Assembly: GCF_012033695.1 (NCBI RefSeq)
Contig: NZ_JAAVJI010000001.1
Coordinates: forward strand, 496,001-560,000
Direction of reading: 5' to 3'
DNA from: Pseudomonas quercus
Lineage (GTDB): Bacteria > Pseudomonadota > Gammaproteobacteria > Pseudomonadales > Pseudomonadaceae
DNA length: 64,000 nucleotides
Part shown: one piece after another, positions 1 to 10,178 of the stretch
Layout of the letters: every line of letters starts with the position of its first letter
Numbering within the stretch: the stretch's first letter is position 1
Made by a program: the position numbers and the translations under genes
Notes under the pieces: generated by a model
Databases searched by the model: none
Seen by the model: the letters and a program-made list of their open reading frames with translations, nothing else
What the model was told of the DNA's origin: nothing

Positions 1-223
1 CTGCTGCTTCAGAGGGCACCGCGCTCACTGACGCAACCCCTGCTTTGTCAGCCTGCACTAGGAGCAGTGTGCGAGCCAGCGTGAATTTCGTCAGGCCTGC
101 ATAGTCGCCCTGAGGCACGCCGCCGCCCTCCGAGAAAGCGGTGTACTCCAAGGCAGAGCCATGGGCGCAGCCACTTACCAGTGGATAGCTCATAACGAGC
201 GCCAGCCAGCACCTGGTTCTCAT
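1..223 (-). CDS. Lipoprotein, N-terminal part (runs off left edge)
   Basis: The minus strand opens with ATG at 223, preceded by a GAGGTGG ribosome site about 5 bases upstream. The frame stays open for 74 codons to the window edge. The N terminus has an arginine-containing start, a hydrophobic stretch and the lipobox-like LVSGC with Cys at about residue 19, so the product should be lipidated. The mature part begins AHGSALEYTAFSEGGG. The family is not recognised. The C terminus lies outside the window, so full length and function cannot be judged. Confidence 0.6.
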   Translation of the reverse strand, partial: MRTRCWLALVMSYPLVSGCAHGSALEYTAFSEGGGVPQGDYAGLTKFTLARTLLLVQADKAGVASVSAVPSEAA

Positions 224-558
224 AACGCCACCTCGCTTGCAGTCCAATTGCACCGCGACGCCTCCATGGCGCCGTTCGGTAGAGAAACCTTATCCCTGCC
301 TTTCATCGCTGTCCAGAAAAAAGTCGGGAACCGATCTGTAAGAACGATGTCTGGCTTGCCTTCAGCGACAGCGTTTTTTCAAGATATAAATCAGCTGTCG
401 GACAACCTAACCTAATAAAGCCAGGTAATGGCCCGGTGCTGAACAAGAAACCTGCGAATCTGGGCTAGTTAAATCTCATCTTGTACGATAACGTAGCACT
501 ATCTGCCACCCGCCTGAGGTGGTAGCCCGCATAACGATAAAAAGTGGGAGTGTCCAGC
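224..558. other. Intergenic region between lipoprotein and sugar-acid transporter
   Basis: This 335-base divergent spacer must hold the promoters of both flanking genes. I see no convincing coding sequence. The only marked element is a short imperfect palindrome at 481-491, listed separately. A ribosome site (GGGAG, 546-550) precedes the transporter start at 559. Confidence 0.5.
481..491. promoter_or_regulatory. Candidate GntR/FadR-type operator upstream of transporter-garD
   Basis: The sequence TTGTACGATAA is an imperfect palindrome of the TNGT-N3-ACNA kind bound by FadR-subfamily GntR regulators, which often control sugar-acid catabolism. It lies 68 bases before the transporter start codon. 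No GntR gene is in the window, so the assignment is inference from motif and context. Confidence 0.3.
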
Positions 559-1908
559 ATGCATGCCAACAAGAAAACGCATGTGCGTTATCTGATTCTG
601 TTTCTGTTGTTCGTGGTCACGACGATCAACTACGCCGACCGCGCAACGATTTCGATCGCCGGCTCCACCATTCAGAAAGACCTTGGCATCGATGCCCTTA
701 CTCTTGGCTTCATCTTCTCGGCGTTTGGCTGGGCCTATGTCGCCGGGCAAATCCCAGGTGGTTGGCTGCTGGACCGGTTCGGCTCCAAAAGGGTATATGC
801 GTTCAGTATCTTCACATGGTCGCTGTTCACCATTCTTCAGGGGTTTGTAGGCTTTATGCCGGTCGCCACGGCGGTGATGGCGTTGTTTACCTTGCGTTTT
901 CTGGTGGGTTTCGCCGAAGCACCGTCGTTCCCCGGTAATGCCCGGATCGTGGCCGCCTGGTTTCCTACGGCTGAGCGGGGGACAGCCTCGGCGATCTTCA
1001 ACTCCGCACAATACTTTGCCACTGTGTTGTTCGCCCCGCTCATGGGCTGGATCGTGCACGCTTGGGGGTGGGAGCATGTGTTCATCGTAATGGGCGGCTT
1101 GGGCGTGCTGTTTACAGCGGTCTGGATGAAATTCCTGCACAACCCTGCTCAGCACCCGCTGATCGGAGAGCAGGAATACCGCCACATCGCTGACAACGGT
1201 GGCGTGGTAGATATGGACCAGGCTGGCAAAAAGAAAAGCGGCCCGCAGTGGGGCTACGTTCGCCAGCTGCTGTCCAGCCGCATGATGTTGGGCATCTACC
1301 TGGGCCAGTACTGCATTAACGGTATCACCTATTTCTTCCTGACCTGGTTCCCGGTGTACCTGGTACAGGAGCGTGGCATGACCATTCTCAAAGCCGGCTT
1401 TGTCGCCTCGCTTCCTGCTATATGCGGGTTTATCGGTGGCGTGCTGGGCGGGGTGATCTCGGACTGGCTGCTGCGCCGTGGCCATTCCCTGACCTTTGCT
1501 CGCAAACTACCTATCGTGTGCGGCTTGTTGCTGTCCACCACCATGGTGCTGTGCAACTACGTAGCGCTGGACTGGCTAGTGGTGGCACTGATGGCGTTGG
1601 CCTTCTTCGGCAAAGGCGTCGGTGCCTTGGGCTGGGCTGTGATGTCCGATACGTCGCCTAAGCAGATCGCCGGTATCAGCGGCGGCTTGTTCAACATGTT
1701 CGGTAACATTGCCTCCATCACCACGCCCATCGTGATTGGCTATCTGATTTCAACCACCGGGTCCTTCAAATGGGCACTGGTCTATGTGGGCGCCAATGCG
1801 CTGCTGGCCGTGTTCAGCTACCTGGTGATCGTGGGGCCTATCCGCCGCGTGCAATTGCGCGACAGCGAAGGGCGGCCACTGACTGAAACGCAACCTGTGC
1901 AAGCCTGA
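559..1908 (+). CDS. MFS galactarate/glucarate-type transporter
   Basis: 449-aa major facilitator protein of the anion:cation symporter branch (GudP/GarP/ExuT-like) that would import hexarates across the inner membrane. The N terminus carries the family-typical [13 protein letters not shown] segment after TM1, followed by [13 protein letters not shown] in the TM2-TM3 loop. About twelve hydrophobic segments are visible. ATG 559 is preferred over an in-frame GTG at 544 because GGGAG sits 8 bases before it. Its stop overlaps an ATG of the next frame (TGATG), and the next gene encodes galactarate dehydratase. Substrate is inferred from that linkage; D-galactonate or another sugar acid is the alternative. 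Confidence 0.85.
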   Translation: MHANKKTHVRYLILFLLFVVTTINYADRATISIAGSTIQKDLGIDALTLGFIFSAFGWAYVAGQIPGGWLLDRFGSKRVYAFSIFTWSLFTILQGFVGFMPVATAVMALFTLRFLVGFAEAPSFPGNARIVAAWFPTAERGTASAIFNSAQYFATVLFAPLMGWIVHAWGWEHVFIVMGGLGVLFTAVWMKFLHNPAQHPLIGEQEYRHIADNGGVVDMDQAGKKKSGPQWGYVRQLLSSRMMLGIYLGQYCINGITYFFLTWFPVYLVQERGMTILKAGFVASLPAICGFIGGVLGGVISDWLLRRGHSLTFARKLPIVCGLLLSTTMVLCNYVALDWLVVALMALAFFGKGVGALGWAVMSDTSPKQIAGISGGLFNMFGNIASITTPIVIGYLISTTGSFKWALVYVGANALLAVFSYLVIVGPIRRVQLRDSEGRPLTETQPVQA

Positions 1909-1934
1909 TGACGACATTACAAGGGGCTAACCCC

Positions 1935-3491
1935 ATGACGCAGTTGATTGAACACTCCGACTCCCCACGCTATGTGCGCTTGCACCCGGCGGACAACGTG
2001 GTGGTGGTCGTGAACGACCAGGGCGTTGCCGAAGGCAGCGTTTTCCCGGACGGCCTGACCACGGTTGAAGGTATCCCGCAAAGCCATAAAGTGGCGTTGG
2101 TGGATATTCCCAAAGGCGCAGAGGTACGGCGCTATGGGCAGGTCATCGGCTATGCGCTCGAGGGCCTGCGGCGTGGGAGTTGGGTCAAGGAGACACAGCT
2201 GGCGATGCCTTCGGCGCCCCCGCTGGGCAGCTTGCCCATGTCCGATGCCGTGCCTTCGCCGCTGCCGCCGCTTGAGGGCTTTACGTTCGAAGGCTACCGC
2301 AACGCCGATGGCACGGTAGGGACCCGAAACATTTTGGGCATCACCACCACCGTACAGTGCGTGACGGGTGTGCTGGACCACGCCGTTAAGCGCATTCGCA
2401 ACGAGCTGCTGCCGCGCTACCCCTACGTAGACGACGTGGTCGCCCTGACCCACAGTTATGGGTGTGGCGTAGCCATCAATGCCCGGGATGCCTATATCCC
2501 TATTCGCACGGTGCGCAACCTGGCACGCAACCCAAACCTGGGCGGTGAAGCCTTGGTAATCAGCCTGGGTTGCGAGAAGCTCCAAGCCGGGCAGGTGATG
2601 CATGACAATGACCCGTCTGTGGACTTGAGCGAGCCGTGGCTGTACCGCTTGCAGGACGCCAGCCACGGGTTTGGGGAAATGATCGAGCAGATCATGGCAC
2701 TGGCAGAAACCCGCCTGGAAAAGCTCAACCTGCGCCGCCGTGAAACCGTACCGGCTTCTGAGCTGATATTGGGCATGCAATGTGGAGGCAGCGATGCCTT
2801 CTCCGGCATCACTGCCAACCCAGCGCTGGGCTTTGCCTCGGACCTGCTGATTCGCGCCGGTGCCACGGTGATGTTCTCCGAAGTCACCGAGGTACGGGAT
2901 GCGATCTACATGCTGACCTCACGGGCCGAGACCCCTGAGGTGGCGCAGGCGCTTGTACGGGAGATGGATTGGTATGACCGTTACCTCGACCAGGGTGCCG
3001 CAGACCGCAGTGCCAATACCACCCCCGGTAACAAGAAGGGCGGGTTATCCAACATCGTTGAAAAATCCCTCGGTTCCATCGTGAAGTCAGGCAGCTCGGC
3101 CATTAATGGCGTAGTGGGGCCAGGTGAACGCGTGACGGGCAAAGGCCTGATCTACTGCGCTACCCCAGCCAGTGATTTCGTGTGCGGCACCTTGCAGTTG
3201 GCTGCAGGCATGAACCTCCACGTGTTCACCACCGGCCGGGGTACCCCTTATGGCTTGGCCATGGCCCCTGTGGTAAAGGTATCGACTCGCACGGAGCTGG
3301 CCCAACGCTGGCCAGACCTGATCGACGTCGATGCAGGTGTGGTTGCCACCGGCCGTGCAACCATCGAGGAGCTAGGGTGGGAGCTGTTCCACTACTACCT
3401 GGACGTGGCCAGCGGCCGTGAACAGACCTGGGCCGAGAAGCACAAGCTTCACAATGACATTGTGCTGTTCAACCCCGCGCCTATCACCTGA
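1935..3491 (+). CDS. garD: Galactarate dehydratase
   Basis: 518-aa cytosolic enzyme converting galactarate (meso-galactaric acid) to 5-keto-4-deoxy-D-glucarate (EC 4.2.1.42). The N-terminal SAF domain is at about residues 10-85. The UxaA/GarD dehydratase body follows, with conserved [14 protein letters not shown] and [11 protein letters not shown] motifs near residues 130-290. Length matches E. coli GarD (about 523). Start 1935 is chosen because the family begins [11 protein letters not shown] and a GGGG-containing site lies just upstream; an in-frame ATG at 1908 overlaps the transporter stop. It is probably cotranscribed with the transporter. Confidence 0.93.
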   Translation: MTQLIEHSDSPRYVRLHPADNVVVVVNDQGVAEGSVFPDGLTTVEGIPQSHKVALVDIPKGAEVRRYGQVIGYALEGLRRGSWVKETQLAMPSAPPLGSLPMSDAVPSPLPPLEGFTFEGYRNADGTVGTRNILGITTTVQCVTGVLDHAVKRIRNELLPRYPYVDDVVALTHSYGCGVAINARDAYIPIRTVRNLARNPNLGGEALVISLGCEKLQAGQVMHDNDPSVDLSEPWLYRLQDASHGFGEMIEQIMALAETRLEKLNLRRRETVPASELILGMQCGGSDAFSGITANPALGFASDLLIRAGATVMFSEVTEVRDAIYMLTSRAETPEVAQALVREMDWYDRYLDQGAADRSANTTPGNKKGGLSNIVEKSLGSIVKSGSSAINGVVGPGERVTGKGLIYCATPASDFVCGTLQLAAGMNLHVFTTGRGTPYGLAMAPVVKVSTRTELAQRWPDLIDVDAGVVATGRATIEELGWELFHYYLDVASGREQTWAEKHKLHNDIVLFNPAPIT

Positions 3492-3604
3492 CAGGCGCAG
3501 GCTGGCGCCGTGTGGGAAACCTTTCTCACGCAGCGCTATCACCTTGCTTTTACCTACCACGGTCGGCAAGGTAGGGCGGTCTTCCATGCCGGATCCATGA
3601 CTTC

Positions 3605-4771
3605 ATGACTGCCAGTACTGCTTTTGTTGCCGCTCCGGTAGGGCGCCCGCAACGTGTGTCTACCCGTGTCGCCTTTTTCATTGCAGGCTTTGTGATGGCT
3701 GCCTGGGCACCGCTGGTGCCGCTGGCCAAGGCACGTGCCGGCCTGGACGACGGCACGTTGGGCGTGCTGTTGCTAGGGCTGGGGGGCGGCTCCATTCTCG
3801 CCATGCCCTTTGCCGGTTACCTGACCGCCCACCGGGGTTGCCGCTGGACCATCGTGCTCGCTGCGCTGTTGCTTTGTTTACTCCTTCCCTTATTGGCGGT
3901 GGCACCCAGTGCCTTGACGCTGGGGCTTACGCTGGCACTGTTCGGCGCCTCCATGGGCCTGCTCGATTGCGCTATGAACATTCAGGCCGTACTGGTCGAG
4001 AAAGCCGGTGACAAAGCTGTCATGTCCGGCTTTCACGGCATGTACAGCGTAGGTGGCATTGCGGGTGCCGCAGGTATGACGGCATTGCTCAGCCTGGGGC
4101 TCACACCCCTTTCTGCCACGGGTGTCGTCGTGGTACTGGTACTGATAGGGCTCGGGTACGCGGGCCATGCATTGCTAGCACAGGGCTCTGAGCGCGATGG
4201 CCCTCTGTTTGCGGTACCCAAGGGCATAGTGCTGTTTCTGGGCACCTTGTGTTTTATCGTGTTTCTCACCGAAGGCGCAGTGCTGGACTGGAGCGCGGTG
4301 TTTCTGGTGTCGGTGCGCGACATGGACCCTGCCTTGGCCGGCTTGGGCTATGCCGCCTTTGCACTCACCATGACCATCGGCAGGCTGACCGGGGATGCCT
4401 GGGTCAATCGCCTGGGCGGGGCTCGCGTGGTGCTGTTCGGAGGGGCCTGTGCTGCGGTAGGGGTGGCCATCGCCGTGCTGGTGCCAGGCTGGGCGGCCTC
4501 GCTGGTGGGCTTCGCCCTCGTAGGGGCGGGTTGTTCGAACATCGTGCCCGTGCTCTTTTCTGCAGTGGGCCGCCAGCAACGGATGGCCCAAAGCGCGGCG
4601 GTGCCGGCCATGGTGTCGCTGGGCTACGCGGGTATCCTGCTAGGCCCGGCCACCATCGGGCTGCTTGCCCATTGGGTTAGCCTGTCATGGGCTTTGGCCA
4701 GCCTGATCGTGCTGCTGCTGTTTGTCAGTGGCAGTGCACGTTACCTGAACACACCTGCAGCGGGGCATTAG
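3605..4771 (+). CDS. MFS transporter, YbjJ-like
   Basis: 388-aa predicted inner-membrane protein with about twelve hydrophobic segments. The FHGMYSVGG segment in the first half and the LLDCAMNIQAVLVE stretch before it resemble the YbjJ/FucP-like MFS subgroup. Substrate is unknown. Ribosome-site signal is weak, so the start could be slightly off. It lies 113 bases after garD on the same strand and may or may not belong to that transcript. Confidence 0.75.
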   Translation: MTASTAFVAAPVGRPQRVSTRVAFFIAGFVMAAWAPLVPLAKARAGLDDGTLGVLLLGLGGGSILAMPFAGYLTAHRGCRWTIVLAALLLCLLLPLLAVAPSALTLGLTLALFGASMGLLDCAMNIQAVLVEKAGDKAVMSGFHGMYSVGGIAGAAGMTALLSLGLTPLSATGVVVVLVLIGLGYAGHALLAQGSERDGPLFAVPKGIVLFLGTLCFIVFLTEGAVLDWSAVFLVSVRDMDPALAGLGYAAFALTMTIGRLTGDAWVNRLGGARVVLFGGACAAVGVAIAVLVPGWAASLVGFALVGAGCSNIVPVLFSAVGRQQRMAQSAAVPAMVSLGYAGILLGPATIGLLAHWVSLSWALASLIVLLLFVSGSARYLNTPAAGH

Positions 4772-4797
4772 CCCTCAAAACTCTATCGGAGAACGCC

Positions 4798-5283
4798 ATG
4801 CATCTCGAAGGTTCCTGCCACTGCGGCGCTGTGAAGTTCCAGCTTGAAAGCGCTCACCCGTACCCCTATCAGCGCTGTTATTGCTCCATCTGCCGCAAGA
4901 CCCAGGGCGGAGGTGGGTATGCCATCAACCTGGGGGGTGACGCCCGAACGCTGCAGGTAACCGGTCAAGAGGCTATCAGTGTTTACCATGCACGCATGCC
5001 CGATGGCCAAGGCGGCTACACAACCAGCAGTGCGGAGCGGCATTTTTGCAAGCTCTGCGCCAGTGCGCTGTGGCTGTTCAGCCCAGAGTGGCCTGAACTG
5101 ATCCATCCGTTTGCCAGCGCGATTGATACTGAGCTGCCAGTGCCGCCTGAGCACACTCATTTACTGCTGGACTCCAAGGCCAGTTGGGTAGAGGTCGCTA
5201 CCAAGCCTGGTGATAAGGCGTTTGACCAGTATCCGAAAGAGTCCATTGCCGAGTGGCACCAACGGCTGGGCGTAGAACGGTGA
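4798..5283 (+). CDS. GFA-family (CENP-V/GFA fold) zinc protein
   Basis: 161-aa protein with the glutathione-dependent formaldehyde-activating fold. It has CHCGAVKF at about residues 7-14, CYCSICRKTQG at about 27-37 and CKLCASAL near 85, which supply the zinc cysteines. CGGAG precedes ATG 4798. Members of this family are rarely true Gfa enzymes; S-(hydroxymethyl)glutathione synthase activity is only one possibility. The stop codon directly abuts that of the convergent AraC-type gene, with no spacer. Confidence 0.85.
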   Translation: MHLEGSCHCGAVKFQLESAHPYPYQRCYCSICRKTQGGGGYAINLGGDARTLQVTGQEAISVYHARMPDGQGGYTTSSAERHFCKLCASALWLFSPEWPELIHPFASAIDTELPVPPEHTHLLLDSKASWVEVATKPGDKAFDQYPKESIAEWHQRLGVER

Positions 5284-6327
5284 TTATTTGATCAGGCGCC
5301 ATTGCCGCGGGCTAACCCCGTGCCAGCGGCGAAAGGCACGAGAGAACGCACTGGTTTCCGAGTAGCCCAGCAACGCGGCCAGCCGGGTGACCGAGGTGAG
5401 GCCTTCGCGCAGGTATCGCTGTGCCAGCTGGCGCCGAACACGCTCGACCAGTTCGGTAAAGCTGCACTGGTGATCGCGTAACCGCCGTTGCAGTGCCGTG
5501 GGTGCCAGGCCGACAGCCAAGGCCACCGCCTCCAGGCAAGGCTCGCCGCCGGGTAGCTGGGCGGCAATCTCGGTTTCAACCTGGGTTGGCAGCCCGTCAT
5601 TGGAGGGCAAGCCACTGAGTTGGCGGATGGCATCCCTGACCAGCATCAGCAGCACCGGATCGCTCCCTGGCATCACCCGCCCGGCAAGGTCTGACTTGGG
5701 AATCACCAAGGCGTTGCAGGGCTGGTCGAACGCCACGTCTGCACCAAACACAACCCGATGCTGTTCACCGTTATCCCAGCGGCTATGTTCCAGCAGTACG
5801 CGGCGCGGCGCCCAGCCCGGCCCTAGCACATGCCTGACCAGGTTCATGGCCATGCCCATGGTCAGTTCGGCATCATGGCGCCGTTCATGGATAGCGGCAT
5901 GGGTGATCCGGTAATCGAAGCGGTAACAGTCGCCAGCGTCTACCAGTTGTATCAAGGTGTCGTGCTGATGGAAGGGGAAGGCTGCGGCGAAGTTGGCCAG
6001 GGCCGCTTCCAGGGTGGGTGAACATAGCCCAACGTAACCCAGCAACCCCAGCGCCTGAGGTTTGAATTGCTCGCCGTAGCGTAGGCCAAAGTGTTCACAC
6101 CCGGTCTGGCGTGCCGCTTCTTCCAGTACCTGGCAGTAGTTGGGCAGCGCCAGGCTCATGGTGGGATGCACCAGTTGCTCTGGGTCTACGCCGGCCCGGC
6201 CCAATACTCGGTCCAGGTCGCCCCCATGCTCGGTGATGAACGCGTCAAGGCCGCTGGCGGCAGCTGACAACACGCCCTGATGAGGGTGGGCGCCGGGCAA
6301 GGAGGACTGGGCAAGGGCATGCGTCAC
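5284..6327 (-). CDS. AraC-family transcriptional regulator
   Basis: 347-aa regulator starting at GTG 6327. An N-terminal Arabinose_bd-type ligand domain spans about residues 25-210 and includes GLLGYVGLCSPTLEAAL. A C-terminal double helix-turn-helix includes LAALLGYSETSAFSRAFRRW near the end, typical of OruR-like AraC proteins. It is transcribed divergently from the ethanolamine permease and lyase genes and is the obvious candidate activator of them. This is inference from position, and a direct ethanolamine link is not shown by the sequence. Confidence 0.88.
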   Translation of the reverse strand: MTHALAQSSLPGAHPHQGVLSAAASGLDAFITEHGGDLDRVLGRAGVDPEQLVHPTMSLALPNYCQVLEEAARQTGCEHFGLRYGEQFKPQALGLLGYVGLCSPTLEAALANFAAAFPFHQHDTLIQLVDAGDCYRFDYRITHAAIHERRHDAELTMGMAMNLVRHVLGPGWAPRRVLLEHSRWDNGEQHRVVFGADVAFDQPCNALVIPKSDLAGRVMPGSDPVLLMLVRDAIRQLSGLPSNDGLPTQVETEIAAQLPGGEPCLEAVALAVGLAPTALQRRLRDHQCSFTELVERVRRQLAQRYLREGLTSVTRLAALLGYSETSAFSRAFRRWHGVSPRQWRLIK

Positions 6328-6466
6328 AGTTGGTTACCAGTTAAGTGAGCGTATCGGTTCTCAAGCAAAACCCATTCCTGCCTACGGCCCCTAACGCGCC
6401 CAATTTTAGCCCCAGCCTAGTGCATGGGCGCCTTGTAATGCCCCGTAGCCGGGCGGCGCAAGCGAT

Positions 6467-6504
6467 TTGACCGCAGGCGCCTGGGCACCGTCGCCTGCGG
6501 TCAA
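6467..6504. promoter_or_regulatory. 13-bp perfect inverted repeat before ethanolamine genes
   Basis: TTGACCGCAGGCG (6467-6479) and CGCCTGCGGTCAA (6492-6504) are exact reverse complements separated by 12 bases, centred about 87 bases before the permease start. There is no T-tract, and the repeat lies between divergent genes, so an operator is more likely than a terminator. The natural partner is the AraC-type regulator next door. Confidence 0.5.
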
Positions 6505-6571
6505 GTTTTGTAACCGCGTGCTAGCTATGCTCAGGAACAACCACGTCGGCCAACACACAGGAAGGTGACTG

Positions 6572-7933
6572 ATGAGCGCGAACACCCTTAAACCCACCCT
6601 GGGCACCCTGCACCTGTGGGGCATTGCCGTGGGCCTGGTTATATCCGGCGAATACTTTGGGTGGAGCTATGGGTGGGGAACAGCAGGCACCTTGGGCTTT
6701 CTAGTCACCACGTTGCTGGTCGCCGTGATGTATACCTGTTTCATTTTCAGTTTTACCGAGCTCACCACGGCCATTCCCAATGCTGGTGGCCCCTTTGCCT
6801 ATAGCTTGCGTGCGTTCGGTGTTACGGGGGGTACCATTGCGGGGTTGGCCACCCTGATCGAATTCGTGTTTGCACCGCCCGCCATTGCCATGGCAATCGG
6901 CGCCTACCTCAATGTGCAGTTCCCGTCGCTGGAGCCAAAGTGGGCGGCGGTGGGCGCGTACCTGGTGTTCATGACGCTCAATATTCTGGGGGTCAGCATT
7001 GCCGCTACCTTTGAACTGGTGGTCACCGTGCTGGCCGTGGCCGAGCTGCTGGTGTTCATGGGCGTGGTAGCGCCCAGCTTCAGTTTCGCCAATTTCGCGC
7101 TGGGCGGCTGGGCAGGGCAGGACGCCTTCAGCACCGGTGCACTGGCCGGGATATTCGCAGCCATTCCTTTCGCCATCTGGTTCTTCCTGGCCATCGAAGG
7201 CGCAGCCATGGCGGCCGAAGAAGCCAAAGACCCCAAGCGCACCATCCCCAAAGCCTATATCGCGGGCATCCTCACACTGGTGGTGCTGGCCATCGGCGTG
7301 ATGATTTTTGCGGGCGGCGTGGGTGACTGGCGCACGCTCTCCAACATCAACGACCCTTTGCCCCAGGCCATGAAGGCGGTTGTAGGTGATAACTCCAACT
7401 GGATGCACATGCTGGTATGGATCGGGCTGTTCGGCCTGGTGGCGAGCTTCCACGGCATCATTCTAGGGTACTCGCGCCAGTTCTTCGCATTGGCGCGTGC
7501 AGGCTTCCTGCCTCCGGCCCTGGCCCAGCTGTCCCGATTCCAGACGCCACACCGCGCAATCATTGCCGGAGGCGTTGTAGGCATCGCGGCCATCTTCAGC
7601 GACGGGTTGATCAACCTGCAAGGTATGAGCCTCACGGCCGCCATGATCACCATGTCGGTGTTCGGCGCTATTGTGATGTACATCGTCAGCATGCTGGCCC
7701 TGTTCAAGCTGCGCCGCAGCGAGCCTGGCCTGGAGCGCAGCTTCCGGGCCCCCGGCTATCCTGTAATACCCGGCATTGCGTTAGCCCTGGCTGTCGTGTG
7801 CCTGGTGGCGATGATCTGGTTCAACGGCCAGGTGGCCCTGGTCTTTCTGGCATTGATGGTACTAGGTGCGATGTTCTGCACGTTTGTGCGGGGTCGCACA
7901 CCTAAGCTCAATGTCGTAGCTAACGAGGTGTGA
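6572..7933 (+). CDS. eat: Ethanolamine permease
   Basis: 453-aa APC-superfamily permease with about twelve membrane segments, expected to import ethanolamine for the lyase encoded immediately downstream. The GLVISGEYFGWSYGW stretch in TM1 and the FAIWFFLAIEGAAMAAEEAKDP segment split across TM6 and the following loop are typical of ethanolamine permeases. AGGAAGG lies 5-6 bases before ATG 6572. The gap to eutB is only 3 bases, indicating one operon eat-eutB-eutC. Confidence 0.92.
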   Translation: MSANTLKPTLGTLHLWGIAVGLVISGEYFGWSYGWGTAGTLGFLVTTLLVAVMYTCFIFSFTELTTAIPNAGGPFAYSLRAFGVTGGTIAGLATLIEFVFAPPAIAMAIGAYLNVQFPSLEPKWAAVGAYLVFMTLNILGVSIAATFELVVTVLAVAELLVFMGVVAPSFSFANFALGGWAGQDAFSTGALAGIFAAIPFAIWFFLAIEGAAMAAEEAKDPKRTIPKAYIAGILTLVVLAIGVMIFAGGVGDWRTLSNINDPLPQAMKAVVGDNSNWMHMLVWIGLFGLVASFHGIILGYSRQFFALARAGFLPPALAQLSRFQTPHRAIIAGGVVGIAAIFSDGLINLQGMSLTAAMITMSVFGAIVMYIVSMLALFKLRRSEPGLERSFRAPGYPVIPGIALALAVVCLVAMIWFNGQVALVFLALMVLGAMFCTFVRGRTPKLNVVANEV

Positions 7934-7936
7934 ACG

Positions 7937-9325
7937 ATGTACAGCCAGACCATTGGCAGCATGACCTGGCAATTCGATGACCTGCGCAGCCTGATGGCCA
8001 AGGCCAGCCCGGCACGTTCCGGTGACGCCTTGGCCGGCATCGCCGCTGCCAGCGATGCGGAGCGCGCTGCGGCCCAAATGGCGTTGGCTGATGTGCCGCT
8101 CACACAGTTCCTTGATGAGGCGGTGATCCCGTATGAAACCGATGAGGTCACCCGGCTGATCATCGATACCCACGACGCCCAGGCCTTCGCGCCGGTGCGG
8201 CACTTGACCGTGGGCGGCTTTCGCGACTGGCTGCTCAGCGAAAGCGCCACCGGCCAGGTGCTGGCGGCGCTGGCCCCAGGCCTTACGCCAGAGATGGCGG
8301 CGGCGGTGTCCAAGTTGATGCGGGTGCAGGACCTGATTCTGGTAGGGCGCAAGCTGCGTGTGGTGACGGCCTTTCGTGGCACCCTCGGCCTGGCAGGGCG
8401 CATGTCGACCCGGCTGCAGCCCAATCATCCTACGGACGACCCTGCCGGAATCGCCGCCAGCTTGCTGGACGGGCTGTTGTACGGCAACGGCGATGCCATG
8501 TTCGGTATCAACCCGGCCAGTGACAGCCTGCCGGCCATCATCGAACTGCTGAAGATGCTGGACGGGGTGATACAGCGCTACGAGATCCCCACCCAGGCCT
8601 GTGTGCTCACCCATGTAACGTCATCGATTGCTGCCATTGAGCGTGGCGCGCCGTTGGACCTGGTGTTTCAGTCCATTGCCGGCACCGAAGCGGCCAATGC
8701 CAGCTTTGGTGTAAGCCTGAAGGTACTTCAGGAAGGTTACGACGCGGGGCTGAGCCTCAAGCGTGGTACCGTGGGCAACAACCTCATGTACTTTGAGACC
8801 GGCCAAGGCAGCGCCTTGTCGGCCAATGCCCACCATGGGGTAGACCAGCAGACCTGCGAAGCGCGTGCCTATGCTGTCGCACGGCATTTCAACCCCTTTC
8901 TCGTCAATACTGTGGTCGGCTTCATTGGCCCCGAGTACCTCTACAACGGCAAGCAGATCATCCGCGCCGGCCTGGAAGACCATTTCTGCGGCAAATTGCT
9001 GGGTGTGCCCATGGGCTGCGACATCTGTTACACCAACCATGCCGAGGCCGATCAGGATGATATGGATACCCTGATGACGTTGTTGGGCACGGCAGGGGTG
9101 AACTTCATTATGGGTATCCCCGGGTCTGATGATGTGATGCTCAATTACCAGACCACCTCGTTCCATGATGCGCTCTATGTACGCCAGGTGTTGGGCCTGC
9201 GGCCTGCGCCGGAATTCGAAGCCTGGCTGGCACACACCGGTATCCTGGGCCAGCAAGGCGCCGAGTGGCGCCTTGGCACACGCATGCCTACGGCCTTTGC
9301 TGGCGCGCTGGCCCATATTCGATAG
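7937..9325 (+). CDS. eutB: Ethanolamine ammonia-lyase, heavy chain
   Basis: 462-aa large subunit of the adenosylcobalamin-dependent lyase (EC 4.3.1.7) that splits ethanolamine into acetaldehyde and ammonia. Recognisable family segments include GRMSTRLQPNHPTDD, GLLYGNGDAMFGINPASD and the CDICYTNHAEADQDDMD region. Length matches E. coli EutB (453). GAGG lies about 8 bases before the ATG. No microcompartment shell genes are nearby, so this is the short, carboxysome-free version of ethanolamine use found in pseudomonads. Confidence 0.97.
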   Translation: MYSQTIGSMTWQFDDLRSLMAKASPARSGDALAGIAAASDAERAAAQMALADVPLTQFLDEAVIPYETDEVTRLIIDTHDAQAFAPVRHLTVGGFRDWLLSESATGQVLAALAPGLTPEMAAAVSKLMRVQDLILVGRKLRVVTAFRGTLGLAGRMSTRLQPNHPTDDPAGIAASLLDGLLYGNGDAMFGINPASDSLPAIIELLKMLDGVIQRYEIPTQACVLTHVTSSIAAIERGAPLDLVFQSIAGTEAANASFGVSLKVLQEGYDAGLSLKRGTVGNNLMYFETGQGSALSANAHHGVDQQTCEARAYAVARHFNPFLVNTVVGFIGPEYLYNGKQIIRAGLEDHFCGKLLGVPMGCDICYTNHAEADQDDMDTLMTLLGTAGVNFIMGIPGSDDVMLNYQTTSFHDALYVRQVLGLRPAPEFEAWLAHTGILGQQGAEWRLGTRMPTAFAGALAHIR

Positions 9326-9334
9326 GGGAATGGC

Positions 9335-10141
9335 ATGACCGACACGCCTCGCAGCCCAGTTTCAGCGGACCCTTGGCAGGCCTTGCGCGCCCTGACCCCT
9401 GCCCGAATTGCCCTGGGCCGGGCCGGAACCAGCCTGCCTACGGCTGCCCACCTGGCCTTTCAGTTTGCCCATGCCCAGGCCAGGGACGCGGTCCATGTGC
9501 CGCTGGAGGTGGCCGCGCTTGTAGGTGAACTGGAAGGCCAGGTGATTGAGCTCCACAGTGCGGCCAGTGACCGCCTGATGTACCTGCAACGCCCAGACCT
9601 GGGCCGCCAGCTGAGTGCTGACAGTGTGGCAACGCTGGAGGCTGTTGCGGCGAATAGAGGGCAGGGGTGTGACCTGGCTATCGTGATCGCCGATGGCTTG
9701 TCCTCACTGGCCGTACAGCGTCATGCCGCGCCGATGGTCTCGCGGCTACAGCGGCTTGCTCAGGAGGAGGGCTGGGAGGTGGCACCCTTGGTGATCGTCG
9801 AACAGGGCCGCGTGGCGGTGGCAGACGAGGTGGCACAGCGGCTGGGTGCCCGTATGGTCGTCAACCTGATCGGCGAACGGCCAGGCCTCAGCTCCCCGGA
9901 CAGCTTGGGGCTCTACTTTACCTATGCGCCTCGAGCAGGGCTGACCGATGCGGCACGCAACTGCATTTCCAATGTGCGGCCGCAGGGCCTGAGCTATGCC
10001 ACGGCCTTGCACAAGCTGGCTTACCTGATGCGCGAAGCCTGCAAGCGCGGGTTGTCAGGCGTGAACCTCAAGGACGAAGCCGAAGTGCCGCTGATCGATA
10101 ATGGCCCAGAGCCGGGGCCTGGAAATTTCCTGCTGCGCTAG
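9335..10141 (+). CDS. eutC: Ethanolamine ammonia-lyase, light chain
   Basis: 268-aa small subunit that forms the B12-binding interface with EutB. Visible family motifs are [12 protein letters not shown] near the start, VIADGLSS at about residue 110, the [18 protein letters not shown] segment near 185, and [16 protein letters not shown] sits before ATG 9335, 9 bases after the eutB stop. It is the last gene of the ethanolamine operon; a convergent HAD gene follows. Confidence 0.96.
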   Translation: MTDTPRSPVSADPWQALRALTPARIALGRAGTSLPTAAHLAFQFAHAQARDAVHVPLEVAALVGELEGQVIELHSAASDRLMYLQRPDLGRQLSADSVATLEAVAANRGQGCDLAIVIADGLSSLAVQRHAAPMVSRLQRLAQEEGWEVAPLVIVEQGRVAVADEVAQRLGARMVVNLIGERPGLSSPDSLGLYFTYAPRAGLTDAARNCISNVRPQGLSYATALHKLAYLMREACKRGLSGVNLKDEAEVPLIDNGPEPGPGNFLLR

Positions 10142-10178
10142 GCCGGTGTAGGACTGGGCGCAGCCCGGGCACCAACGG

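Noticed and set aside
161..415. 84-codon plus-strand frame near the left edge
   Set aside because: It lies opposite the lipoprotein N terminus and its upstream region, lacks a ribosome site and has no motif; the minus-strand lipoprotein explains the sequence better.
499..1485. 328-codon minus-strand frame opposite the sugar-acid transporter
   Set aside because: Antisense shadow of a clear MFS gene, with low-complexity His/Arg/Gln content and no family motif.
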